Shown piece after piece: positions 1 to 8,400 of a stretch of DNA of 64,000 nucleotides (position 1 is its first letter; the number at the start of each line of letters is the position of its first letter). Source of the DNA: Luteimonas rhizosphaericola (lineage in GTDB: Bacteria > Pseudomonadota > Gammaproteobacteria > Xanthomonadales > Xanthomonadaceae); assembly GCF_029888045.1 (NCBI RefSeq), contig NZ_JARXRN010000025.1, positions 216,368-280,367 on the forward strand, written 5' to 3'. The notes under the pieces were generated by a model. The model did no database searches, was not told where the DNA came from, and saw nothing but the letters and a program-made list of their open reading frames with translations. A program made the translations under genes and the position numbers.

Positions 1-377
1 CCGGCGTCGCCGCCGGCAGACCCAGCCTACTCCTTCCGAGCGTCGTCGCGCCCGCGCCACACGACCATCGCCGATGCCGCCGCACCCGCGCAGCCCGGGC
101 AGGAGGCGCACCCGGGGGTGTCCTCCCGCGTCGATCACGCATGGGGGCGCGCCCCCCGGCACCCGTCTCCAGGCTCGCCCGGCCGATCCATCCTTCCCGC
201 GACTCGCCCCTCACCGCCGCCCCGAGGGCACCTGGCGGGGCGCCGTGCCGGCAGCCGCGTAGCCCGGGTAAGCGCAGCGCACCCGGGACCATCTCCACTT
301 CGCTCGTGAAGTCCAACCTGCCGGCGGCCGTCTCCGGCCCTCACCGGGCGACGCCTCCCCGGTGGGCGAGCCGCCCT
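1..377. other. Gene-free left edge with REP-like copies
   Basis: I see no convincing coding region here. The stretch lies beyond the stop codon of the leftward transporter gene. It holds one good copy of the dispersed palindromic repeat (259-287) and a degenerate relative near 90-117 that keeps the AGCCCGGG and CACCCGGG ends. Open frames on both strands are arginine/proline-rich and have no family character. Confidence 0.5.
259..287 (+). repeat. REP-like palindrome, family A
   Basis: A 29-bp element that begins GTAGCCCGGGTAAGCG and ends CACCCGGG, so CCCGGGT pairs with ACCCGGG in a hairpin. Near-identical copies occur at 20130-20158 (reverse), 35507-35535, 36765-36793, 36916-36944, 37068-37096, 55489-55517 and 55540-55568 (reverse). 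All are intergenic, as expected of REP elements. Confidence 0.75.
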
Positions 378-1697
378 TCAGCGCCGCCGTTCCCATCGGG
401 TCCGCCGTGGCGCCGTTTCCGGCAGACGCAGCAGCACCGGCAACACGGCTACCCCGACTACCGCGATCATCGCCCCCGGCGCCAGCGCCCAGCCGGTACG
501 TTCCACCAGCACCTGCGCCAGGAACGGCGTCAGCCCGCCGAACAGCGCGGTCGCGGTGGTGGCGCCGAAGGCCAGCCCGCTCAGGCGGCCTTCCCCCGGA
601 AACTGCTCGGCGGTGGCCACCGCGCCCACCGCGCTGACGCCGCCGGCCACGCAGGCCAGCAGCAGGGCGCCGGCCAGCGCCGTGTCGGCCGACCCGCGCG
701 CCATCATCGCGAACAACGTGATCGGCAGCAGCGCGCTGCACAGCGCCAGCGCCACCAGCACCGCGCGGCGGCCGGCATGGTCGGAAACCAGCCCGAACAG
801 CGGCGTCACCAGGATCACCGCCACGGCCGCCCACGTGGACAGCCCCAGCGAGACGCCCTCGCTGAACGTGCCCACCGAGGTCAGGAACGCGGGCACGTAG
901 GTGATGCCGACGTAGTAGGTGATCGAGCCCAGCGCGGAGATCGCGAAGCCGCGCGCGATGCCCGCGCGGTGGAACCTGAGCGCATGCCGCAGGGGACTGG
1001 CCGGGATGCTGCCTTCGCGCCGCTGGCGCTCGAACTCCGGCGATTCCTGCATCCGTGCCCGTGCGATCCACACCGTGCCGGCGAGCGCCGCGCCGACGAA
1101 GAACGGGATGCGCCAGCCCCAAGCGTCGAGCGACTGCGCGTCGAGCAGGTTCACCGTGAGCGCCGACACCGCGACCGCGAGCAGCGCGCCGACTTCCGCC
1201 GCCGCGGCGGCCAGCGAGGTCACCAGCCCGCGCCGGCCGCGCGGCGCGCCTTCCAGCAGGTAGGCGACCACGCCGGTGTATTCGCCGCCCACCGCGAAGC
1301 CCATCACGCAGCGCAGCAGGATGATCGCCACGCCGGCGGCGGAACCGATCTGCGCATGCGTCGGCATCAGCGCCATCGCCAGCATCGCAGCGGTCATCAC
1401 CGCGACCGACAGCAGCATCATCCGCCGCCGTCCGCCGCGATCGCCGAGGTGGCCGAAGAACAGCGCGCCCAGCGGCCGCATCAGGTAGGCGACCGCGAAC
1501 CCGCCCAGGGTGGCGATGAGCGAGGACTCGCCGCCGCCGAAGAACACGCGCGACAGCACCGTCGACAGGTACAGGTACAGGGTGAAGTCGTACCACTCCA
1601 CGATCGTCGACAGCGCGGCGACCGCCATCGAGCCGCGGGACACGGGGCGATGGCCGGCGTCGCGCGTGGCCGGGGCGTCAGGCGCGGCGTCCGCCAT
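378..1697 (-). CDS. MFS transporter, metabolite:H+ symporter (MHS) family
   Basis: A 439-residue inner-membrane permease with about 12 hydrophobic segments. Near residue 30 it carries the MHS-type sequence STIVEWYDFTLYLYL, and the loop after the second helix has the MFS motif GHLGDRGGRRR. The family (ShiA, KgtP, ProP types) imports small organic acids or osmolytes with protons; the substrate cannot be read from sequence. The start is the ATG at 1697, giving MADAAPDAP. No strong ribosome site is visible, and the open frame continues upstream without family-like sequence. The gene lies 212 bp downstream of the SDR gene on the same strand; a weak 7-bp hairpin (1839-1867) sits in the gap. Confidence 0.85.
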   Translation of the reverse strand: MADAAPDAPATRDAGHRPVSRGSMAVAALSTIVEWYDFTLYLYLSTVLSRVFFGGGESSLIATLGGFAVAYLMRPLGALFFGHLGDRGGRRRMMLLSVAVMTAAMLAMALMPTHAQIGSAAGVAIILLRCVMGFAVGGEYTGVVAYLLEGAPRGRRGLVTSLAAAAAEVGALLAVAVSALTVNLLDAQSLDAWGWRIPFFVGAALAGTVWIARARMQESPEFERQRREGSIPASPLRHALRFHRAGIARGFAISALGSITYYVGITYVPAFLTSVGTFSEGVSLGLSTWAAVAVILVTPLFGLVSDHAGRRAVLVALALCSALLPITLFAMMARGSADTALAGALLLACVAGGVSAVGAVATAEQFPGEGRLSGLAFGATTATALFGGLTPFLAQVLVERTGWALAPGAMIAVVGVAVLPVLLRLPETAPRRTRWERRR

Positions 1698-1909
1698 CAG
1701 CAGGCGACGGATCCGCGAATGCGTTCGGTTGACATGATCCGGTCCTGGAACGGAGGGGGTGCGACGCGACGCGCCCATGCTAGCCGCAGGCCGCGTGGAG
1801 GCCGTGCGCGGGCGGCGCATCGCATCGACGCCGGCGCCACCCGGAGGTCCGGCCAGGTCATCCGGGTCTGTCGGGTCCTCCAGGCACGGAACCCGGCCAG
1901 CAGGGCGGC

Positions 1910-2665
1910 TCAACCCGGATCGCGGGCGACCTGGAAGCCGGCGAAGGACTGGCTGACCGGCATGAGCTCGAGCCGGTTGATGTTCAGGTGCGGCGGCAGC
2001 GTGGCGACGTAGTGGATGACGCCGGCGATGTCCTCGGCGGTGATCGGCTGCGCGCCGGCGTACAGGGTGTCGGAGGCGGCGCGGTCGCCACCGGTGCGCA
2101 CCAGGGTGAACTCGGTCTCGGCCATGCCCGGCTCGATCGCGGTCACCCGCACGCCGGTGCCGTGCAGGTCGCTGCGCAGGCCGAGCGAGAACTGGCTCAC
2201 GAACGCCTTCGTGCCGCCGTACACGTTGCCGCCCGGATACGGATACACGCCCGCGATCGAGCTGATGTTGATGATCGTGCCGCGGCGTTCGATCAGGCCC
2301 GGCAGCAGCGCGTGCGTCAGCGCGACCAGGGCGGTGACGTTGGTGTCGATCATCTGCCGCCACTGCGCGAGGTCGGCGCGCTGCGCCGGCGCGGTGCCGA
2401 GCGCGAGCCCGGCGTTGTTGACCAGCACGTCGATGCCGGCGAAGGCCTCGGGCAGCGCGTCGAGCGCCGCGTGCATGGCGTCGGCGTCGCGGATGTCGAA
2501 GGCGGCCACGTGCAGGCGTGCGTCGCCGTGGCGGTCGGCCAGCGCCTGCAGGCGTTCGGCGCGACGGCCGCTGGCCACCACGCGCCAGCCGTCGGCCAGG
2601 AACCGCTCGACGGCGGCGGCGCCGAAGCCGGAGGTGGCGCCGGTGATCAGGATGGTGCGGGACAT
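1910..2665 (-). CDS. ydfG: YdfG-like short-chain dehydrogenase
   Basis: A 251-residue NADP-type short-chain dehydrogenase. The N-terminal Rossmann motif is TGATSGFG, followed by NNAG near residue 87. The catalytic Tyr-x-x-x-Lys is YGGTK, preceded by INISS. PGGNVYGGTKAF, LRSDLHGTGVRVT, LPPHLNIN and MPVSQSFAG closely match E. coli YdfG, which oxidises 3-hydroxy acids such as L-allo-threonine and serine and reduces malonic semialdehyde. The length is normal and the enzyme should be cytosolic. A -10-like TAGAAT ends 6 nt before the ATG, so the mRNA may be leaderless. Confidence 0.9.
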   Translation of the reverse strand: MSRTILITGATSGFGAAAVERFLADGWRVVASGRRAERLQALADRHGDARLHVAAFDIRDADAMHAALDALPEAFAGIDVLVNNAGLALGTAPAQRADLAQWRQMIDTNVTALVALTHALLPGLIERRGTIINISSIAGVYPYPGGNVYGGTKAFVSQFSLGLRSDLHGTGVRVTAIEPGMAETEFTLVRTGGDRAASDTLYAGAQPITAEDIAGVIHYVATLPPHLNINRLELMPVSQSFAGFQVARDPG

Positions 2666-2671
2666 GGGGCG

Positions 2672-2677
2672 ATTCTA
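2672..2677 (-). promoter_or_regulatory. -10 box of a putative leaderless SDR mRNA
   Basis: On the minus strand TAGAAT is followed by exactly 6 nt and then the ATG of the SDR gene at 2665, so transcription would start at or beside the initiator codon. No good -35 is visible. The same spacing recurs before pyrE, anmK, the DUF1820 gene and the HI0933-type flavoprotein gene. Confidence 0.45.
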
Positions 2678-2807
2678 AGCCGGCGGATGCCCACGGACCC
2701 GCCTGACCGTCGCCCGTCCGCGCCTACGCGGTTGCTGCAGCGGGTCCCGCGCGACCGACGGGCGCGCGGCGGTTCGGCGCGGCGATGCCGCCGGAGTGCC
2801 GCGCGCC

Positions 2808-3179
2808 TCATCCCGCGGCGGCGTCGCCCGCGTCGGGCGTGCGCGCCGCGCGCGTCGTCTTCGTCGCAGGCCTGTCGGGCGCGGGGCCCGCGCGCCGGCG
2901 CCCGGTCGACGACTTGCCGCGCGTGCGCGCCTTGGTGGCGCGGTGCTTCTCCAGCATGTCCTCGGCCAGCACCACGTCCTCGGACAGGATGCCGGCGGCC
3001 TTGGCGATCGCGATCCGCGCCTGGGCGCGGTTCTCGTCCGGGTTAGCCTGCAGCAGTTCGCGGATGGCCTCGCGCAGCGCGCGCTCGGCGCTGCGCTTGA
3101 GGGTCAGGTCGTTGCTCTCGCGGAACAGCGCCAGCAGCGCATCGACCACGGGTTTGATCAGGGCGGCTTCGATGGCCAT
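2808..3179 (-). CDS. Conserved-type hypothetical protein, helical with basic tail
   Basis: I do not recognise the 123-residue product. Residues 1-85 look helical and charged (IKPVVDALLALFRESNDL, RSAERALREAIRELLQ). Residues 86-123 form a disordered Lys/Arg/Ala/Thr-rich tail. There is no signal peptide or membrane segment. The coding-like amphipathic pattern and the clean ATG at 3179 make it more likely real than a shadow. It is the last gene after argS and the SPOR protein on this strand, 76 bp beyond the SPOR stop. Confidence 0.6.
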   Translation of the reverse strand: MAIEAALIKPVVDALLALFRESNDLTLKRSAERALREAIRELLQANPDENRAQARIAIAKAAGILSEDVVLAEDMLEKHRATKARTRGKSSTGRRRAGPAPDRPATKTTRAARTPDAGDAAAG

Positions 3180-3255
3180 GGCGGTGCCTCTCTCCAGGCC
3201 CGGCAGTGTGCCGGGCGGGCATCGCGCGGCCTGCGACCGGCCTGGGACGGACCGC

Positions 3256-4002
3256 TCAGTTCGCCCTGATCGCCAGCGCCGGCAGCCCGCCGTTGCCGAG
3301 CTTCTGCTTGGCCTCGGCCAGTTCGGTTGCGGTGCCGTAGGGCCCCATGCGCACGCGGTACACGGTCTTGCCGTTGGCCGAACCGGATTCGACCCGCGCG
3401 CTCAGCCCGAGCAGGGCGATCCGGGCCTTGAGCGCCTCGGCATCGCCGGACGCGCTGAACGAGCCGGCCTGGAGGATGTAGCGGGCGCCGTCGGAGGCGG
3501 CCGCGGCCGGAGCGGCGGGGGTCGCGGCTGCCGCAGCGGGCGTCGCCGCCGGGGTGGCGGGGGCCTGCGCCGCGAGGTCGGCGGCATCCTGTTCGCGCTG
3601 GCGCTGGGCGGCCAGGGTGCGGCGCTGGCGCTCGGCCTCCTCGCGCGCGCTGGCGGCGAGTTCGGCGTCGGTCAGCGCGACCTCCTGCTCCGGCAGCACG
3701 GTGTAGAAATCGTAGTCGGGGCTGGCCGGGGCCGCTTCGGCGCCCGGGCGCACGGTGGCCGACGGCGCGGGCACGTCCGCCTCCGGCGGGGCGTCGTCCT
3801 CGTCGATCGCGCTGACCGCGGGCTGCGCGCCGGCGTCGGGCTGCGGCCGGAAGAAGCCGTCGCTGCGCTCGGACTTCAGGTACCGCGGCAGCACCAGCAC
3901 CGCGACCAGCGCGATCACGATCCCGAGGATCATCCACGCCCAGCCGGGCAGCCCGTTGCCGCCGTTGCGCCTCGCCTGTGACCTGCCGCGTTTCGCCGCC
4001 AT
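3256..4002 (-). CDS. SPOR-domain membrane protein (FtsN-like arrangement)
   Basis: A 248-residue protein with a basic cytoplasmic start (MAAKRGRSQARR) and one transmembrane helix at about residues 19-40. A long Ala/Pro/Glu-rich periplasmic linker includes a coiled-coil-like stretch at about 105-140. The C-terminal SPOR domain starts near residue 170 (YILQAGSFSASGDAEALKAR; VYRVRMGPYG). SPOR domains bind denuded glycan strands at the division site, and this layout matches FtsN-like proteins. The gene begins 12 bp after the argS stop on the same strand; argS-SPOR pairs also occur in Pseudomonas. A role in division or envelope maintenance is inferred. Confidence 0.85.
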   Translation of the reverse strand: MAAKRGRSQARRNGGNGLPGWAWMILGIVIALVAVLVLPRYLKSERSDGFFRPQPDAGAQPAVSAIDEDDAPPEADVPAPSATVRPGAEAAPASPDYDFYTVLPEQEVALTDAELAASAREEAERQRRTLAAQRQREQDAADLAAQAPATPAATPAAAAATPAAPAAAASDGARYILQAGSFSASGDAEALKARIALLGLSARVESGSANGKTVYRVRMGPYGTATELAEAKQKLGNGGLPALAIRAN

Positions 4003-4014
4003 GCCGTACTGCCC

Positions 4015-5715
4015 CTACATCCGTTCGGGCGCACTCACGCCCAGCAATGCCAGCCCGTTCGCGAGCACCTGGCGCACGGCCAGGGCCAGCGCCAGCCGCG
4101 CGTTGCGGGCGTCGGCGTCGTCGACCAGGAACTGGTGGTCGTTGTAATACGTCTGGAACCCCTGCGCCAGTTCGAGCAGGTACGCCGCGACCAGGTGCGG
4201 CTCGAGCTGCTCGCCCGCGGCGGCCACCACCTCCGGCCAGCGCGAGAGGTCGATCAGCAGGTCGCGCAGCGAGGCGTCGGACAGGTCCGGCGCCTGCGCC
4301 AGGCCGGCCTCGAGTTCGAACGCCAGCCCGCGCTCGGCCAGCTGCCGCATCAGCCCGCAGATGCGCGCGTGCGAGAGCTGCACGTAATACACCGGGTTGT
4401 CGAGCGACTGGCTGCGCGCCAGGTCGATGTCGAAGGTGAGTTGCGAGTCGGGCCGGCGCGCGACCAGGAACCAGCGCACCGCGTCGCTGCCGGCCTCGTC
4501 GATCAGGTCGCGCAGGGTGAGGTAGCTGCCGGCGCGCTTGGACAGCTTCACTTCCTCGCCGCCGCGCATCACCGTGACCATCTGGTGCAGCACGTATTCG
4601 GGGTAGTTGGCGGGAATGCCGGCGTCGAGCGCCTGCAGGCCGGCCTTCACCCGCGCCAGCGAGCCGTGGTGGTCGGCGCCCAGCTCGGTGATCGCGCGCT
4701 CGTAGCCGCGCTGCCACTTCGACAGGTGGTAGGCCACGTCCGGCACGAAGTACGTGTACGTGCCGTCGGACTTGCGCATCACGCGGTCCTTGTCGTCGCC
4801 GAAGTCCGTGGTCTTCAGCCACAGCGCGCCGCCGTCCTCGTAGGTGTGGCCGCGCTCGACCAGCGTGCGCACGGTTTCCTCCACCTTGCCGTCGGTGTAC
4901 AGCGAGGACTCGAGGAAGTAGACGTCGAACGACACCCCGAACGCGGCCAGGTCGTCGTTCTGCTCGCGCCGCAGCCAGGCGACGGCGAACTGGCGGATGG
5001 CGTCGAGGTCGTCGGCGTCGTCCTTGCCGGTGACGGTGTGGCCGTCGACCTCGACGCTGTCGCCGCGCAGGTAGGCCTGTGCGACGTCGGCGATGTAGTC
5101 GCCGTTGTAGGCGTCGGCCGGCCAGTCGGCGTCGCCGGGCTTGAGGCCCTTCGCGCGCGCCTGGGTGGAGCGCGCGAGGTTCTCGATCTGGACCCCGGCG
5201 TCGTTGTAGTAGTACTCGCGCCGCACCTTCCAGCCGTTGGCCCCGAGCACGCGCGCGATGCAGTCGCCGATCACGCCGGCGCGGCCGTGGCCGACGTGCA
5301 GCGGGCCGGTCGGATTCGCCGAGACGTATTCGATGCCCGCCGTGCGACCGCCGCCGCTGTCGTTGGCGCCGTAGCAGTGGCCGTGCGCGAACACCGTGGC
5401 CAGCTGCCGCTGCCAGGCGGCGGGCGTGAGCCGGAAGTTGAGGAAGCCCGGGCCCGCGATCTCGACCGCGGCGATGGTGTCGTTGGCCGGCAGCGCGTCG
5501 ACCAGCGCCTGCGCCAGCGCGCGCGGGTTCGACTTCGCGGGCCTGGCCAGCAGCATCGCGGCATTGGTGGAGAAATCGCCGTGCGCGCGGTCCTTCGGCC
5601 GCTCAACGACGAAGTCGGGCGTGGCGAGGTCGGCGGGCAGGGTGCCTGCGTCGCGCAGGGCGGCGATGGCCGTCTCGACATGCTGTCGGATCTGGCCGCG
5701 GAGCTGGGGATTCAC
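4015..5715 (-). CDS. argS: Arginyl-tRNA synthetase
   Basis: A 566-residue class I synthetase that charges tRNA-Arg with arginine. The HIGH motif is HVGH (residues 140-143) within [14 protein letters not shown], and KLSKR (390-394) takes the KMSKS position. The N-terminal tRNA-binding domain and the C-terminal anticodon-binding DALR domain (ending [20 protein letters not shown]) are intact. The start codon is GTG at 5715. A -10-like TACACT at 5746-5751 lies 30 nt upstream. The downstream SPOR gene is probably co-transcribed. Confidence 0.97.
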   Translation of the reverse strand: MNPQLRGQIRQHVETAIAALRDAGTLPADLATPDFVVERPKDRAHGDFSTNAAMLLARPAKSNPRALAQALVDALPANDTIAAVEIAGPGFLNFRLTPAAWQRQLATVFAHGHCYGANDSGGGRTAGIEYVSANPTGPLHVGHGRAGVIGDCIARVLGANGWKVRREYYYNDAGVQIENLARSTQARAKGLKPGDADWPADAYNGDYIADVAQAYLRGDSVEVDGHTVTGKDDADDLDAIRQFAVAWLRREQNDDLAAFGVSFDVYFLESSLYTDGKVEETVRTLVERGHTYEDGGALWLKTTDFGDDKDRVMRKSDGTYTYFVPDVAYHLSKWQRGYERAITELGADHHGSLARVKAGLQALDAGIPANYPEYVLHQMVTVMRGGEEVKLSKRAGSYLTLRDLIDEAGSDAVRWFLVARRPDSQLTFDIDLARSQSLDNPVYYVQLSHARICGLMRQLAERGLAFELEAGLAQAPDLSDASLRDLLIDLSRWPEVVAAAGEQLEPHLVAAYLLELAQGFQTYYNDHQFLVDDADARNARLALALAVRQVLANGLALLGVSAPERM

Positions 5716-5745
5716 GGAACAGGCGCGTCGGTTTTGCAGGGCGCT

Positions 5746-5751
5746 AGTGTA
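5746..5751 (-). promoter_or_regulatory. -10-like box upstream of argS
   Basis: TACACT on the minus strand, 30 nt before the GTG of argS, in the 97-bp gap after radC. No clear -35 partner. This is a candidate only. Confidence 0.3.
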
Positions 5752-5812
5752 CGCGAGCCGCGCCGGCGGGGCCGACGCGGCGCTGCCGGTCCCGGGTCGC
5801 GCCGTCGCGCGG

Positions 5813-6487
5813 CTACACCCAGCCCCGCGCCGCGAGCGATACCGGCGCGCCGTCGCCGACCACGAAGTGGTCCAGCAGGCGCACGTCCACCAGCGCCAGA
5901 GACTGCTTGAGCTGCGCGGTCACCGCGCGGTCGGCCGCGCTGGGCTCGGGATTGCCGCTGGGGTGGTTGTGGCCGACGATCACCGCAGCGGCGTTGTGCG
6001 CCAGCGCGCGGCGCACCACTTCGCGCGGGTGCACCTCGGCGCCGTCGATGGTGCCGCGGAACAGTTCCTCGAACGCCAGGGCGCGGTGGCGCGTGTCCAG
6101 GAACAGCGCCGCGAACACCTCGATCGCCTGGCCGCGCAGGCGCTGGGCGAAATAGCGGCCGGCCGACGCGGGATCGGTCAGCGCCTCGCCGCGCTCCAGT
6201 CCCGCCGCGAGCCAGCGGTTGCACAGCTCCAGCGCCGCCGACAGCTTGCACGCGCGCGCCGGCCCCAGCCCGGGCAGGCGCGCAAGTCCCGCCGGATCGA
6301 GCTCCAGCAGCCGGCGCAGCGGCCCATGGCGGTCCAGCAGCTGCCGGGCGGTGGCGACCGCATCCTGCCCGCGCAGCCCGGAGCCGAGGAAGATCGCCAG
6401 CAGTTCGGCGTCCGACAGCGCCGCCGCGCCCCGGGACAGCAGTTTCTCGCGGGGACGTTCGTGGCTGGGCCAGTCGCGGATGTGCAT
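5813..6487 (-). CDS. radC: RadC-family JAB/MPN protein
   Basis: A 224-residue protein, the usual RadC length. The N-terminal helix-hairpin-helix-like region has [15 protein letters not shown]. The C-terminal JAMM/MPN domain has the metal signature H173-x-H175-x7-S183-x-x-D186 ([16 protein letters not shown]) and the upstream glutamate in [13 protein letters not shown]. Despite its name, the function of RadC in repair is unsettled, and enzymatic activity of the JAMM site is inferred from family. The start is ATG at 6487 ([16 protein letters not shown]), the conserved RadC beginning. It is divergent from coaC across about 200 bp that include a perfect GGGAATTCCC palindrome at 6547-6556. Confidence 0.93.
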   Translation of the reverse strand: MHIRDWPSHERPREKLLSRGAAALSDAELLAIFLGSGLRGQDAVATARQLLDRHGPLRRLLELDPAGLARLPGLGPARACKLSAALELCNRWLAAGLERGEALTDPASAGRYFAQRLRGQAIEVFAALFLDTRHRALAFEELFRGTIDGAEVHPREVVRRALAHNAAAVIVGHNHPSGNPEPSAADRAVTAQLKQSLALVDVRLLDHFVVGDGAPVSLAARGWV

Positions 6488-6685
6488 GGGCGGCGGTCGA
6501 AGCGGAGGCAGGCGCTGGCGGCGGGCGGGGCGCCCCGGCGGAACAGGGGAATTCCCATCGGCGCGCGCCCGACCCGGCCGCCAGCATGGATTGGATTGCA
6601 GCGCATCGCCGCGCGCCGCGCAGCCGGGCGACGCCCCGCCATCGGGTAAGCTGTCGCCCGGATCCGGGGTAGGACATTCCTGACG

Positions 6686-7237
6686 ATGGCAGCCGGTCTC
6701 GGCTTGCGGGGACAGCGCGTGCTGCTGTGCGTGTGCGGCGGCATCGCCGCGTACAAGGCGGCGGAGCTGGTGCGTCGCCTGGGCGACGCCGGGGCGCAGG
6801 TGCAGGTGGCGATGACCGAGAACGCCCAGCGCTTCGTCGGCGCGCAGACCTTCCAGGCGCTGTCGGGCCGCCCGGTGCGCACCTCGCTTTGGGACGCGGC
6901 CGCGGAGGCGGCGATGGGCCACCTCGAGCTCGCGCGCTGGGCCGACCGGGTGGTGATCGCACCGGCCAGCGCCAACACCCTCGCCCGCCTCGCGCACGGC
7001 CTGGCAGACGACCTGGTGAGCACCCTGTGCCTGGCCACCACCGCGCCGCTCACCCTGTGCCCGGCGATGAACCACCGCATGTGGCTGCACCCGGCCACCC
7101 AGGCCAACGTCGCCCTGCTGCGCGAGCGCGGCGCGGCCGTGGTCGGGCCGGAGGACGGACCGCTGGCCGAGGGCGAATCCGGCCCGGGCCGGCTGGCCGA
7201 ACCGGCGGCGATCGTCGCCGCGCTGGAGGCCGCGTGA
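6686..7237 (+). CDS. coaC: Phosphopantothenoylcysteine decarboxylase, stand-alone CoaC half
   Basis: A 183-residue flavoprotein domain that decarboxylates phosphopantothenoylcysteine in CoA synthesis. Motifs seen are [12 protein letters not shown], the active-site histidine H79 in [16 protein letters not shown] (92-97) and PAMNHRMW (126-133). In most bacteria CoaC is the N-terminal half of a fused CoaBC. Here it ends at TGA 7235-7237 and CoaB starts in another frame overlapping by GTGA. The substrate-recognition loop reads [12 protein letters not shown], so the position of the E. coli catalytic Cys158 (in QACGDIGPGR) is Glu162. Cys-less loops occur, from memory, in actinobacterial CoaBC, so loss of activity does not follow. 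A genuine fission and a single-base frameshift of a fused gene both fit. Confidence 0.85.
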   Translation: MAAGLGLRGQRVLLCVCGGIAAYKAAELVRRLGDAGAQVQVAMTENAQRFVGAQTFQALSGRPVRTSLWDAAAEAAMGHLELARWADRVVIAPASANTLARLAHGLADDLVSTLCLATTAPLTLCPAMNHRMWLHPATQANVALLRERGAAVVGPEDGPLAEGESGPGRLAEPAAIVAALEAA

Positions 7238-7908
7238 GCGGCGCGCCCGCCGCAGGCGCGCTGGCCGGGAAGCGGGTGCTGGTCAGCGCCGGCCCGACCT
7301 TCGAGGACATCGACCCGGTGCGCTTCGTCGGCAACCGCAGCAGCGGCAAGATGGGTTTCGCGGTGGCCGAGGCGGCGCGCGAGGCCGGCGCCGAGGTGGT
7401 GCTGGTCGCCGGCCCGGTGCACCTGGACACGCCCGCGGGCGTCGCCCGCATCGACGTGCGCTCGGCGGCGCAGATGCACGCCGCCGTGCTGGGCGCGCTG
7501 CCGGCCGACGTCTACGTGGGCGCTGCGGCGGTGGCCGACTTCACCCCCCGCCGCGTGTCCGAACACAAGATCAAGAAGACCGCCGGCAGCGACACCCTGG
7601 TGCTGGAACTGGTGCGCACGCCCGACGTGCTGGCCGACGTGGCCGCGCATCCGCGGCGTCCCGCGCTGGTGGTCGGGTTCGCGGCCGAGACCCACGAAGT
7701 CGAGCATTACGCGCGCGGCAAGCTCGCGGCCAAGCGGGTGGACCTGATCGCGGCCAACCTGGTCGGCGGCGCCGAGGGCGGCTTCGAGCGCGACGACAAC
7801 ACCCTGGCCGTGTACTGGCACGGGGGCGAGCAGCGCCTGGGCCCGGCGCCCAAACGCGAGGTCGCCGCGCAGCTGGTGGCCCTGATCGCCGGCAGGCTGC
7901 CGGCATGA
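7234..7908 (+). CDS. coaB: Phosphopantothenate-cysteine ligase, stand-alone CoaB half
   Basis: A 224-residue ligase that joins cysteine to 4-phosphopantothenate in the step before CoaC. Family motifs are [20 protein letters not shown] with the key Asn at residue 34, AAAVADFTP, the catalytic lysine region HKIKK (111-115) and VVGFAAET. I chose the GTG at 7234 because it overlaps the coaC stop as GTGA and has GGAGG at 7225-7229 four nt upstream, which suits translational coupling. No ATG lies in frame before the conserved start. It overlaps dut at its end by ATGA. Confidence 0.85.
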   Translation: MSGAPAAGALAGKRVLVSAGPTFEDIDPVRFVGNRSSGKMGFAVAEAAREAGAEVVLVAGPVHLDTPAGVARIDVRSAAQMHAAVLGALPADVYVGAAAVADFTPRRVSEHKIKKTAGSDTLVLELVRTPDVLADVAAHPRRPALVVGFAAETHEVEHYARGKLAAKRVDLIAANLVGGAEGGFERDDNTLAVYWHGGEQRLGPAPKREVAAQLVALIAGRLPA

Positions 7909-8378
7909 GCGCCGCCACCGCCGCCCATGACCTGCAGGTCAGGCTGCTCGACCCGCGGCTCGGCACGCAGTGGCCGCTGCCCGCGCACGCCACCGACGGC
8001 AGCGCCGGGCTCGACCTGCGCGCGGCGCTCGACGCCGCGCTGGTGCTGGCGCCGGGCGACGCCGCGCTGGTGCCCTCGGGCATGGCCATCCACATCGACG
8101 ATCCCGGCCTGTGCGCGGTGATCCTGCCGCGCTCGGGGCTGGGGCACCGCCACGGCATCGTGCTCGGCAACGGCACCGGCCTGATCGATTCGGACTACCA
8201 GGGCCCGCTGCTGATCAGCGTGTGGAACCGCGGCAGCGAGGCCTACACGATCGAACCCGGCGACCGCATCGCGCAGCTGGTGCTGCTGCCGGTGGTGCGC
8301 GCGCGCCTGCAGGTCGTGGATACTTTCAACGACAGTGCGCGCGGCGGCGGTGGCTTCGGCCATACCGGCGTGCGCTGA
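7905..8378 (+). CDS. dut: dUTP diphosphatase
   Basis: A 157-residue trimeric-type dUTPase that hydrolyses dUTP to dUMP and keeps uracil out of DNA. All five motifs are seen: [38 protein letters not shown] and the C-terminal [10 protein letters not shown] arm that closes over the nucleotide. The start ATG overlaps the coaB stop. coaBC-dut-algC order is shared with Pseudomonas, supporting one operon from coaC to algC. Confidence 0.97.
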   Translation: MSAATAAHDLQVRLLDPRLGTQWPLPAHATDGSAGLDLRAALDAALVLAPGDAALVPSGMAIHIDDPGLCAVILPRSGLGHRHGIVLGNGTGLIDSDYQGPLLISVWNRGSEAYTIEPGDRIAQLVLLPVVRARLQVVDTFNDSARGGGGFGHTGVR

Positions 8379-8400
8379 CACGGACGGACCGGAATTCCGC

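Noticed and set aside
141-2012. Open frame of 623 codons on the plus strand
   Set aside because: Arg/Gln/His-rich product without family character, antisense to the transporter and SDR genes.
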